Shown: in pieces, positions 25,851-33,804 of the stretch
Numbering within the stretch: the stretch's first letter is position 1
Layout of the letters: each line of letters begins with the position of its first letter
From: JBEEOW01 sp041191405
GTDB lineage: Bacteria > Bacteroidota > Bacteroidia > Cytophagales > UBA9547
DNA length: 64,000 nucleotides
Direction: 5' to 3'
Assembly: GCA_041191405.1 (NCBI GenBank)
Contig: JBEEOW010000001.1
Span: 1 to 64,000 of the forward strand
The notes under the pieces: generated by a model
Seen by the model: the letters and a program-made list of their open reading frames with translations, nothing else
What the model was told of the DNA's origin: nothing
Databases searched by the model: none
Program-made: the position numbers and the translations under genes

Positions 25851-26804
25851 TTAGTTTTGATAGTTAAACATCCAGTTTATATTGTATTTATCAGTAATAC
25901 TTCCAAAGTACGAACCGAAAAACATATCTTCAAGTGGCATAGTAATTTCTCCGCCTTCAGCTAATGCATCAAATAATCTTTTGGTTTCTTCTCTTGATTC
26001 TGGTTCAATGCTGATATTCATGTTGTTGCCTTTTGTAAGTGTAAAGCCCATACTTTCAGGAGCATCTGTTGCCATTAAAATATGTCCACCAACTATTGGA
26101 AGTTCAATATGTAAAATCATATTTTTTATCTCATCCGAAACTGGAGGGTGTCCTGCTTCAGCTGGTATATCCCCAAAACGTTGAATGCCTTTACCAACAA
26201 ATTCAGTTTTAAAAACAGATTTATAAAAATTAAATGCTTCTTCAGTATTTCCTGGGAAATTCAAATAAGTACAAGTTCTTGGTACTCTTGCAGTTTTGTT
26301 TTCTTTACGTAATTGAAACTTCGCAGCAAAGTAAGCATCCAATTGGTCAAATGTTTTATTAAATCCTTCATTCATGCCAGCATGCATATTTGTGAAGAAG
26401 TTAAGTTCATTTTCTGTAGCATTAAATGGATTTCCTTTTAATGTTAATGTGGTTTTACCATTTTTTTCGTCAAAGCTCCAAATATTCAGTACTTCAATTG
26501 GGAAATCTTGTGAAAAAGGGGCACGAATTAAATTCCCTTCTTTATCAGCAAAACCACTTGTGAATACAATTTTATCAGGAGCCGAAATTTCTTTATAATT
26601 AAATACGCCAAACATTTCATGCCCTTCAGTTGATTTCATTCCGTAATGGAATTTGCCTCCAACTTGTACGTCTAAATGTAATACTTCTAACTGAAAACCA
26701 GCTGGTCCCCACCAATGTTTTAAATGTTCTGCTTGAGTAAATGCATCAAATACAAGTGCTTTAGGCGCATTAATTTCTCTTACAATGATTAGTTCTTCTG
26801 CCAT
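25851..26804 (-). CDS. Fusion of an AHSA1/SRPBCC domain and a PhnB-like VOC domain
   Basis: The 317-residue protein joins two families usually encoded separately. Residues 1-160 are an AHSA1-like START-fold domain (REINAPKALVFDAFTQAEHL, KHWWGPAGF). Residues about 170-317 are a VOC/PhnB-type glyoxalase-fold domain (TCTYLNFPGNTEEAFNFYKS, GGHILMATDAPESMG, EDMFFGSYFGSITDKYNINW). Both folds bind small hydrophobic ligands, and the reaction, if any, is unknown. It lies 4 bp after the ArsR gene. There is no frameshift at the junction, so this is a real fusion. Confidence 0.9.
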   Translation of the reverse strand: MAEELIIVREINAPKALVFDAFTQAEHLKHWWGPAGFQLEVLHLDVQVGGKFHYGMKSTEGHEMFGVFNYKEISAPDKIVFTSGFADKEGNLIRAPFSQDFPIEVLNIWSFDEKNGKTTLTLKGNPFNATENELNFFTNMHAGMNEGFNKTFDQLDAYFAAKFQLRKENKTARVPRTCTYLNFPGNTEEAFNFYKSVFKTEFVGKGIQRFGDIPAEAGHPPVSDEIKNMILHIELPIVGGHILMATDAPESMGFTLTKGNNMNISIEPESREETKRLFDALAEGGEITMPLEDMFFGSYFGSITDKYNINWMFNYQN

Positions 26805-26808
26805 TGAA

Positions 26809-27132
26809 TTATTGAATTTTATTTTTTTGAATTTCGTTTAAATACTGTTCTAAGGAATCAAGTTTGGTTTCCCAAAACTTTCGGTACTGTTCAAGCCAAG
26901 TAGAAACTTCACTTAATTTTTCGAGTTTTGCCTCACAAAATCTTTCTCTACCTTGTTGCTTAATTTCAATTAATCCACATTCTTCTAACACTTTTACATG
27001 TTTTGAAATTGCTGGTCTGCTGATATTAAAATTTTCAGCAACAGCGTTTAATGTTAAACTTTGTAAAGTGAGTAAGCCTAGTATTGCCCTACGAGTTGGG
27101 TCAGCAATGGCTTGAAATACATCTCTTCTCAT
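26809..27132 (-). CDS. ArsR-family transcriptional repressor
   Basis: The 107-residue winged-helix protein opens RDVFQAIADPTRRAILGLL. The recognition helix is in NISRPAISKHVKVLEECGLI and the wing in EIKQQGRERFCEAK. It lacks the paired Cys motif of metal-sensing ArsR proteins, so it probably senses something else. This subgroup is typically found with AHSA1 partners, as here. It heads a three-gene operon, and a large dyad directly upstream is likely its own operator. Confidence 0.92.
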   Translation of the reverse strand: MRRDVFQAIADPTRRAILGLLTLQSLTLNAVAENFNISRPAISKHVKVLEECGLIEIKQQGRERFCEAKLEKLSEVSTWLEQYRKFWETKLDSLEQYLNEIQKNKIQ

Positions 27133-27133
27133 T

Positions 27134-27181
27134 TTATATGTAACTGATTTGTTACAAATTTATATGTAATAAATCAGTTAC
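27134..27181. promoter_or_regulatory. Likely operator of the ArsR-AHSA1-DoxX operon
   Basis: GTAACTGATTT (27140-27150) and its complement AAATCAGTTAC (27171-27181) form a perfect 11-bp dyad with a 20-bp spacer. A direct repeat TTATATGTAA occurs at 27134-27143 and 27160-27169. The whole lies within 50 bp of the repressor start, the usual place for ArsR self-control. Confidence 0.65.
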
Positions 27182-27201
27182 GCAAATTTTTATTGAGAAT
27201 T

Positions 27202-27243
27202 GTGAAAAGTGAAATGTGAGAAGTTAAATGTGAATAGTAAATG
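27202..27243. repeat. Heptamer tandem repeat (GTGAAAT type)
   Basis: Units GTGAAAA, GTGAAAT, GTGAGAA, GTTAAAT, GTGAATA and GTAAATG share a 7-bp period. The core resembles the array at 42341. Confidence 0.6.
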
Positions 27244-27265
27244 ATTTTTTGTTGAAAATATTTTG

Positions 27266-27296
27266 TTAGAGTTTTTGCCGAAGGCAAAAACTCTAA
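27266..27296 (-). terminator. Perfect hairpin overlapping the stop codon of the YkgJ gene
   Basis: A 14-bp perfect stem (27266-27279 with 27283-27296) has a 3-nt loop. It begins inside the TAG stop of the minus-strand gene, so the coding end itself forms one arm. Its A/T-rich outer arms fit a terminator. Confidence 0.65.
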
Positions 27297-27805
27297 ACTT
27301 TTGAAAATAAATCTCTTAATCTAACTCTATTGATTTCCTTGTTGTTAGCATCTAATTCTAAACTCACTAATACTTCTGAAAATAGGTTTTCATTCCAAAA
27401 ATCTTCTATTTTAATTTTATCTAATGGGGTTTCATTTTCATTCAGTTCGCAAATATCAATAAATTCGGTTGTTTGATTATTTTCATCAGTTTCAACAAAT
27501 CGAATTGGTAAACCATGACTTCTGCAAATTAATGGTCTGGCATCGTAAATGCGACAAGCACCATTCGAATCTAAAAAAGCACATTTACTTGTATCATTTG
27601 GTTGTGAATTTAATATTTCGGGAAAATGTTTTGAAATATATGCCGCTTCAATACCGAAAACCTCTAAATCATCTATACAACAACCCGAACACCCAATTTT
27701 ACATTGTAATCTATCACTATGAATTTTTGATAAATGTTGTGTGAATGCATTTACTTTTTGATAAAATAATGTCATTCTTTCTAAAGATTCAGTAGAATAT
27801 AACAT
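27293..27805 (-). CDS. YkgJ-family cysteine cluster protein
   Basis: The 170-residue protein carries the family's Cys motif. The first part is CKIGCSGCCIDDLE at about 37-50, and the second is CAFLDSNGACRIYDARPLIC with the Cys near residues 82-102. These probably bind a metal or iron-sulfur cluster. The RPLICRSHGLPIRF segment is highly typical. No enzymatic role is established for the family. It is monocistronic and ends within a perfect hairpin. Confidence 0.88.
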   Translation of the reverse strand: MLYSTESLERMTLFYQKVNAFTQHLSKIHSDRLQCKIGCSGCCIDDLEVFGIEAAYISKHFPEILNSQPNDTSKCAFLDSNGACRIYDARPLICRSHGLPIRFVETDENNQTTEFIDICELNENETPLDKIKIEDFWNENLFSEVLVSLELDANNKEINRVRLRDLFSKV

Positions 27806-27962
27806 ACAATCAGTTAGAGGTCAGTATATAGTTGATATATTTTAATTTGATTTGCAATTTAAATACTTCTTAAATCAAATAAAACAATTCGAATTTTGAA
27901 AACATTAAATATACTTAAGGAGTTTAAAGTTAACAGTGGTGTTATTATAATTGAAATAATAA

Positions 27963-27990
27963 ACTCTTAACCCTTAACTCTGAACTTCGA
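27963..27990. repeat. Heptamer tandem repeat abutting a start codon
   Basis: ACTCTTA, ACCCTTA, ACTCTGA and ACTTCGA run directly into the ATG of the SRPBCC gene at 27990, so the repeat forms its immediate 5' untranslated region. Confidence 0.75.
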
Positions 27991-28439
27991 TGGCACATAT
28001 ATTTGAAAAAACAACCGTAATAAATAGACCACTATCTGAGGTTTTTGAATTTTTTAGTAAAGCCGAAAATTTAGAAAAGTTAACCCCAAGTTTTTTGAAT
28101 TTTAAAATACTAACACCTCAACCAATTGCAATGTATGCAGGTACATTGATTGATTATCAAATAAAATTAAATGGCATTCCCTTTAAATGGAGAACCAAAA
28201 TAACACATTGGGAGCCACCTTATAAATTTAGAGATGAACAATTGAAAGGTCCGTACAAACAATGGATTCATACACATACTTTTGAAGAAAAAGATGGTAA
28301 AACCCACATGACAGATAGAATAGAATATTTATCACCAGGTTGGTTTCTAGAGCCTTTGATTGATAAATTATATATCAGAGGAAATGTAGAAAAAATATTC
28401 AATCACCGAGAGTTGGTATTGGATGAGATTTTTGGGTGA
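27990..28439 (+). CDS. SRPBCC-family ligand-binding protein
   Basis: The 149-residue protein is a single START-type helix-grip domain. Typical stretches are TTVINRPLSEVFEFFSKAEN at the start, LNGIPFKWRTKITHWEPP in the middle, and DRIEYLSPGWFLEPLIDK before the C-terminal helix. Such proteins hold a hydrophobic ligand; neither ligand nor reaction is known. It is not in an operon. The leader consists of heptamer repeats, and a convergent T9SS gene lies downstream. Confidence 0.82.
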   Translation: MAHIFEKTTVINRPLSEVFEFFSKAENLEKLTPSFLNFKILTPQPIAMYAGTLIDYQIKLNGIPFKWRTKITHWEPPYKFRDEQLKGPYKQWIHTHTFEEKDGKTHMTDRIEYLSPGWFLEPLIDKLYIRGNVEKIFNHRELVLDEIFG

Positions 28440-28451
28440 GAAATAAAAAAA

Positions 28452-28479
28452 GGCTTACAAACTTTTAAGTTTGTAAGCC
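28452..28479 (-). terminator. Terminator of the small T9SS cargo gene
   Basis: A 13-bp perfect stem (GGCTTACAAACTT/AAGTTTGTAAGCC) has a 2-nt apex and is followed on the minus strand by seven T. It may also slow the convergent SRPBCC transcript. Confidence 0.9.
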
Positions 28480-28505
28480 CTTATATAATAAAATTAATTT
28501 TTGTA

Positions 28506-29528
28506 TTAATCTAAAATCAGTTTTTTCACCTCTATCACATTACCTTGTTTGTCAATAACTTTAACAAAATAAGTTCCTGAAGCACCTAAGTTTGCAACAT
28601 TTATAGTTGTAGATGCTTGGTTTATTTTTGAATTATAAACTTCTTGTCCATTTAAATTTGAGATACTTAAACTGAAACCATCTAATCTCAAATAATTTCC
28701 AAAATCAACGTTTAAAATTGAGTTTGTTGGGTTAGGGAATAATTTAATAGTACTTTTTACTAAATCATTTTGAGTTCCTGTGGTTATGTTTATTTTAATA
28801 ACTAAAGTATCAGTTACTGATATTTTTTGCAAACAACTGTTTTCAGTAAACAATGCAGCAATTTCATTTTGATTTAAAACCCTATCGTAAAATCTTAAAT
28901 CATCAATTTTTCCTTTAAAAAATTGCCCTGGAGTTAAACCTGACCTTGCACCAACATAAAGGTTATTAGAGCTTGCATAATAAGCGTTTTCATTAGTTGG
29001 AACAATAGATAAAGGAACATTATTTACATAAGTTACTAAAGTATTATTATCTCTTGTTACAAGTACGTGATACCAAGTATTTGTTAATGGTAATACTCCT
29101 GAATGATAACTTTTATAATTGCTACCCGTTGCCCATCCTGTGGTATTATAGTAATTATTGGTTAAATTAAACAATTGACCATAACTTCCACCACTACCAA
29201 GTTCAAGTAAGCTACTTAGCCCATTTGATGAAGGAGATTCTTCATTATACATCCAAAAAGAATAAGTATAATTAGTGTTATTTAATCCTTTGGTATTAGT
29301 TGCAAGTAAATTATTTGCAACTCCATTAAAATAATAAGCACTATTCGTGTTTTCAAAACGATCTGTAGTTAATGTTGCTCCATTTACGGTTAAATTGTTG
29401 CCATTAACACTTAAATCATTCGCATTACCATTAAATGGGTAATAACCAACTAAACCATTTGTAGGGATTTGAGCAAAAAGACTTGTTGTTGCAAGGAATC
29501 CTAAACCTATGAGAAATTGTTTTTTCAT
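28506..29528 (-). CDS. Secreted LamG-domain protein with T9SS sorting domain
   Basis: I start this gene at the ATG giving MKKQFLIGLGFLATTSLFAQ, a normal signal peptide; an ATG 33 nt upstream would add a poor N-terminus. The LamG/concanavalin-like domain follows directly (GLVGYYPFNGNANDLSVNGN to KIDDLRFYDRVLNQNEIAAL). The last 75 residues are a type A sorting domain (LFPNPTNSILNVDFG to VKKLILD). It is a simpler relative of the 1005-residue protein at 3477 and presumably reaches the surface by T9SS. Ligand unknown. Confidence 0.87.
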   Translation of the reverse strand: MKKQFLIGLGFLATTSLFAQIPTNGLVGYYPFNGNANDLSVNGNNLTVNGATLTTDRFENTNSAYYFNGVANNLLATNTKGLNNTNYTYSFWMYNEESPSSNGLSSLLELGSGGSYGQLFNLTNNYYNTTGWATGSNYKSYHSGVLPLTNTWYHVLVTRDNNTLVTYVNNVPLSIVPTNENAYYASSNNLYVGARSGLTPGQFFKGKIDDLRFYDRVLNQNEIAALFTENSCLQKISVTDTLVIKINITTGTQNDLVKSTIKLFPNPTNSILNVDFGNYLRLDGFSLSISNLNGQEVYNSKINQASTTINVANLGASGTYFVKVIDKQGNVIEVKKLILD

Positions 29529-29593
29529 AAAATGTATTATTTGTAACACAAATATATACATTTTGTTGAAGTGTAATGAATTTATATTTAAGT

Positions 29594-30331
29594 TTATTTT
29601 TTTGCTATCAAAGTGTAACCAAATGGAAAGTTTTGTGCAGTTTTATTACTGATTTTTTTGCCAATACTTGTTTGGATGAATAACCAAGTTATTTTTTGTA
29701 ATACAATAGCAATTGATTTACCAACTAAAGGTATGTTTTTTAAAATTTTAACAAAAATATCTGTAATAATTTCTGGTGCTCCGCCATAAGGTTTTAATTC
29801 TAAAATTTCAAAACCAGCATCTTCGCACATAGATTGAAGTGCATATTTAGTATATCTGTAATAATCAAATGGATGTTCGTGTAACCAATAAAAAAATGGA
29901 ACATTCATAATTAATACTCCATCTTTATTTAAAATTCTGTGAATTTCATTTAAAAGTAATTCTGGTTTACGAATATGCTCAAGTACATCTGACAAAATAA
30001 TAGAATCAAATGAGTTTGACTCTATATTTAAATTTTGATTTAAGTCTTGTTCAAAATCTAAATAGGTTATTTGGTGCATTGAGTTACCCCAATCAACACA
30101 AGTAATTTGTTTAGCATAGTTTTTATATAAACAATATAAAGGAGCTTGTCCACAGCCTAAATCTAAAAAATTACCTTTAACATATTTAGGTATGTTTATA
30201 GTATAAAAATTAGCAATTATATCGGCTATTAATCTTGAAGAAACAGTAACATGTTTTGTGTTTCTTGAAGCTTTTAATTTATTGTTATTTATTGAATATT
30301 TACTTGGTTGCCAAGAATCTACGTTTTTCAT
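29594..30331 (-). CDS. Class I SAM-dependent methyltransferase
   Basis: The 245-residue protein has the SAM-binding motif FLDLGCGQAPLYCLY (about 55-69), the acidic ribose-binding Asp in ITCVDWGNSMH, and the post-motif ILSDVLEHIRKPELLLNEIH. It is the last gene of a three-gene set with an FkbM methyltransferase (1-bp gap) and a family 4 glycosyltransferase. This suggests methylation of a glycan or its carrier. Substrate is not known. Confidence 0.85.
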   Translation of the reverse strand: MKNVDSWQPSKYSINNNKLKASRNTKHVTVSSRLIADIIANFYTINIPKYVKGNFLDLGCGQAPLYCLYKNYAKQITCVDWGNSMHQITYLDFEQDLNQNLNIESNSFDSIILSDVLEHIRKPELLLNEIHRILNKDGVLIMNVPFFYWLHEHPFDYYRYTKYALQSMCEDAGFEILELKPYGGAPEIITDIFVKILKNIPLVGKSIAIVLQKITWLFIQTSIGKKISNKTAQNFPFGYTLIAKK

Positions 30332-30332
30332 T

Positions 30333-31202
30333 TTAAAACAATTGAGATGATTTTTCTTTAGGACAAATTATAAAATTACGCTCGTTTGATTCTCTAACTT
30401 CTTCTAATTTGTTAATTAATTTAATGTTTCCTAAGTCGTAATGATATAATTCATAATCATTAAGTTTATCCAAAAATAACTGAATATCAGCTTCTATTAC
30501 ATCATAAATTTCAGAAATAATAATAGGCCTATATTCTTGCACCACATCCAAACTACTATTTAAAATATAATGTTCAGTGCATTCTGTATCAAGTTTTATT
30601 AAATCAACTTTTGATACATTGTTTTGTTTTATTACATCATTTAATGTAATTACATTTACTTTGTATGACTCTGCTTTTACTAAACCATGTTGATTTTGTA
30701 AACTATTAGAGCCATTTAATTGATGTTTTAACCAAGTATATTTAGGATTAACTACTTCAAAAAACTCTAATTGACCAGTTTGGTCAGCAATTGCTTTGTC
30801 AATAATCGTTACATTTTTACATTCATTTAAAGCTACATTGCTTTTTAAATAATGTAATGGACCTCTTGCAGGTTCGAATGAATATATTTTAACATTTGGA
30901 TTGATTTTGCTACCCAAAATTGAAAAATATCCAATATTTGCTCCCACATCAAAAAAAGTATCTGATTGTTTAATTAGTTTTTCAAACAATGGCGTAAACT
31001 CATAAGCAGCAGTTCCATGTTCAAATAAGGCTTGCGTTACAAAGCAAGATGGGTTTGTTAAAAGCTTAAACTCATATTTTTTATAATTCAACTCTAGTGT
31101 TCCACTTATTGAAATTGGAATTTTATTTCCAAAAAGTTTAAATACGTTTCTTAATATTTTATTTACAAATGAATTGTAAATTATTCTATAAATAATTATC
31201 AT
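30333..31202 (-). CDS. FkbM-family methyltransferase
   Basis: The 289-residue protein holds the FkbM core: FFDVGANIGYFSILGSKI (SAM motif I, about 97-114), YSFEPARGPLHYLKSNVALN, and DLIKLDTECTEHYILN, where Asp-Thr-Glu replaces the more common Asp-Val-Glu. An N-terminal hydrophobic segment (IIIYRIIYNSFVNKILRNV) may attach it to the membrane. FkbM enzymes O-methylate sugars or polyketides. It lies 8 bp after the glycosyltransferase and 1 bp before the second methyltransferase, so surface glycan methylation is likely. Confidence 0.87.
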   Translation of the reverse strand: MIIIYRIIYNSFVNKILRNVFKLFGNKIPISISGTLELNYKKYEFKLLTNPSCFVTQALFEHGTAAYEFTPLFEKLIKQSDTFFDVGANIGYFSILGSKINPNVKIYSFEPARGPLHYLKSNVALNECKNVTIIDKAIADQTGQLEFFEVVNPKYTWLKHQLNGSNSLQNQHGLVKAESYKVNVITLNDVIKQNNVSKVDLIKLDTECTEHYILNSSLDVVQEYRPIIISEIYDVIEADIQLFLDKLNDYELYHYDLGNIKLINKLEEVRESNERNFIICPKEKSSQLF

Positions 31203-31210
31203 AATATTTT

Positions 31211-32266
31211 TTATTTGTGATTGATTAGTTTTTCAACTAATTCAATCAATTCGTTTTGACGACGAGTTACTGGGAAATTTTCAATAATTCTCTTTGATGC
31301 TAGCTTGCTCAAATTGTTTTTATCAGCATTTACAGCTGAATTACAAACTTTAACAAGCTCATCCACATCTCTTTTAGGTAATATAAATCCAGTATTATCA
31401 ATAATATAAGGAATCGAAAATACATCAGAACCAATTGGAATACAGCCTGACATCATTGCTTCACATAATGCATTTGGAAAACCTTCTGCCATTGATAATT
31501 GAAAATAAAATTCATATTTATTTAAATAATCATTTACTTCATTATAAGGTACTGGAGGTAAAATTGTAACATTTTTAGGAATGTCAAATGCTATATCTTT
31601 TGTTTTACCAATGATTGTAAATGTATAATCTGGTAATTTTTCAGCAACTTTTAAAATCATATCAATTCCTTTTCTGTAAAAAGTACTTCCTGAAATATCA
31701 ATTGAAATAGTAACAAATGAGTTTGGGATTCTTGATTCATTTTTATTGAAAAATCGATCTGATTCATACCCATAATACATTGGTATTATTTCTTTGTTTA
31801 GTTCTGGGATAAAATGTTTAATACCTTGTCTATCAGAATCTGAATTATCATAAGTATAAGCCGAATTAATCATAGATTCATGTACCACAACTAAATTAGT
31901 CGCATTTTTACATGAAAAAATGGCTATTTTTTTAAGTAATCCTTGATTAAAAATACCATAATTTATTGAAGGGAAACTATAACAATCAAATCCTGCTAAA
32001 ATAATGCTTGATTTTGTGTTGAATAATTTAGTGAATAAACTAGGTAAAATGGTGTGATAACCAGGAAACATACTTACTGTTGCCTTCACTTGAGGCATCC
32101 AATAAAGCATAAAGAAAAATTGTTTGATTAATATAAAAGGTGTTTTCCATTTAGGATGTGTAGGAAAGCCGAATTCAATTACTTCATATTTATCCTGCAA
32201 TAATTTAATATCCTTTGCAACAAAGGTATATTTATTGGAATAAACACAAAGTATCTTTTTTTTCAT
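31211..32266 (-). CDS. Glycosyltransferase family 4-like protein
   Basis: The 351-residue protein has two Rossmann lobes (GT-B). The C-terminal donor lobe starts at about residue 180 (ISGSTFYRKGIDMILKVAEK). It contains the sugar-nucleotide site FYFQLSMAEGFPNALCEAMM, with the EGFPNALCEAM pattern of GT4 enzymes, then GCIPIGSDVFSIPYII. It is the first gene of the glycan block. Donor and acceptor are not predictable from the sequence. Confidence 0.86.
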   Translation of the reverse strand: MKKKILCVYSNKYTFVAKDIKLLQDKYEVIEFGFPTHPKWKTPFILIKQFFFMLYWMPQVKATVSMFPGYHTILPSLFTKLFNTKSSIILAGFDCYSFPSINYGIFNQGLLKKIAIFSCKNATNLVVVHESMINSAYTYDNSDSDRQGIKHFIPELNKEIIPMYYGYESDRFFNKNESRIPNSFVTISIDISGSTFYRKGIDMILKVAEKLPDYTFTIIGKTKDIAFDIPKNVTILPPVPYNEVNDYLNKYEFYFQLSMAEGFPNALCEAMMSGCIPIGSDVFSIPYIIDNTGFILPKRDVDELVKVCNSAVNADKNNLSKLASKRIIENFPVTRRQNELIELVEKLINHK

Positions 32267-32430
32267 TTATGGACTTAAAGCAATGAGATGAATATCTCAC
32301 GAAACTAATAATTAAAAATAACTTATCAAATTCAAACTCAATTTAAGCTTTCGGTTATTGTACTTTTTAATATATTATTTGATTAAATTTTTAATATCAA
32401 ATTTATATTTCTAATTTTAAATCTACTTTG

Positions 32431-32470
32431 AAAATGAAACGAATTTAAGCTTATTGTTTTGTTTCATTTT
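32431..32470. promoter_or_regulatory. Inverted repeat in the leader of the permease gene
   Basis: AAAATGAAAC (32431-32440) and GTTTCATTTT (32461-32470) pair exactly around 20 nt, 17 bp before the permease ATG. It may be an operator or an RNA hairpin near the ribosome binding region. Confidence 0.4.
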
Positions 32471-32487
32471 AGTTTGATTATAAATAC

Positions 32488-33804
32488 ATGTCCAAAAAAT
32501 CAAAAGTTTCTTTTACTTCGGCAGTTTCCTTGATTGTATCAAACATGATAGGGATGGGAGTATTTACAAGTTTAGGGTATCAAGTAGTTGGTATTAAGTC
32601 TATTCCAGCTTTGTTGATGTTGTGGGTTGCGGGTGGTATCATAGCACTTTGTGGCTCATTTGTTTATGCTGAGTTAGGTTTACGTTTTCCTCGTTCAGGT
32701 GGAGAGTATAATTTCTTGTCAAGAATATATCATCCAGCATTGGGCTTTTTGTCGGGTTGGGTTTCAAGTACGGTTGCTTTTGCTGCACCTATGGCTTTAT
32801 CTGCGATGGCTTTTGGGAAATATTTTTATGTAATATTTCCAGTGTTTGACCCTGAAATTGTTGCTTGTGTATTGTTGTTATTAATTACAGCTACAAACTT
32901 GGTAAGCTTAAATTTTGGTACGGCGTTACAACGAATTTTTACTTTTTTAAATATAGGGTTGATATTTGTTTTTATTATTTATGGTTTAATCAATTCAGAT
33001 GCTTCACATTTTGAATTTAAGTTAAATTCTGATTCTTTGATGCCGATATTTAGTTCATCTTTTGCTGAGAGCTTAGTATATGTATCTTTTGCCTATTCAG
33101 GTTGGAATTCAGTTACTTATATTATTGATGAAGTTGAAAATCCATCTAAAATATTACCAAAAGCTTTGGCTATAGCTACCGGAATTGTATTGGTTTTATA
33201 TGTTGGCTTAAATTTTATATTTCTTTACTCAACACCAATTTATGAACTAGAATTAAAACCCGAAATAGGTGCTATAGCGGCAACTAATATTTTTGGTGCT
33301 GAAGGTGCAAGATTCATTTCTGCATTGATTTGTATTGCTTTATATGCCTCAATTAACTCCATGTTAATTGCTGGACCAAGAGTTATTAGAGTAATGGGGG
33401 AGGACTTTTCATTATTTAAATTTTTAAGTAAACAAACAGAAACAGGTATTCCAATTATTGGAACATTGTTTATGAGTGTAATTGCCTTTGTAATGGTTTT
33501 AACAGCATCATTTGATCAAGTATTTAAATACATAGGCTTCACTTTGAGTTTGTACACATTACTTACAGTTATTGGTATTTTCATTGCTAAAAGTAAAAAC
33601 TTAGGACTATATCCAAGTTATAAAACTTGGGGATTCCCAATAACTGCCATTTTATTTATAGTTATTGAAGGTTGGATGGTTATTTTCTTACTAAAAAAAG
33701 ACCCCAAAGAATCTGTTGCTGGACTGTTAACTATACTTTCTGGTTTAGTAGTATATTTTATTGTAAAACAAAAAAACAAATCTTTACCAAATGAAAATTT
33801 ATAA
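32488..33804 (+). CDS. APC-family amino acid permease
   Basis: The 438-residue inner-membrane protein has about twelve helices. The first helix holds SNMIGMGVFTSLGYQ, the substrate-binding GMGVFTS unwound segment. FPRSGGEYNFLSRIYHPALG and FAYSGWNSVTYIIDEVENP are also typical of the APC superfamily. It probably exchanges or imports amino acids with protons or other amino acids. Specificity is unknown. The 3' end overlaps the start of the following lipoprotein gene by 14 bp, suggesting co-translation. Confidence 0.92.
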   Translation: MSKKSKVSFTSAVSLIVSNMIGMGVFTSLGYQVVGIKSIPALLMLWVAGGIIALCGSFVYAELGLRFPRSGGEYNFLSRIYHPALGFLSGWVSSTVAFAAPMALSAMAFGKYFYVIFPVFDPEIVACVLLLLITATNLVSLNFGTALQRIFTFLNIGLIFVFIIYGLINSDASHFEFKLNSDSLMPIFSSSFAESLVYVSFAYSGWNSVTYIIDEVENPSKILPKALAIATGIVLVLYVGLNFIFLYSTPIYELELKPEIGAIAATNIFGAEGARFISALICIALYASINSMLIAGPRVIRVMGEDFSLFKFLSKQTETGIPIIGTLFMSVIAFVMVLTASFDQVFKYIGFTLSLYTLLTVIGIFIAKSKNLGLYPSYKTWGFPITAILFIVIEGWMVIFLLKKDPKESVAGLLTILSGLVVYFIVKQKNKSLPNENL

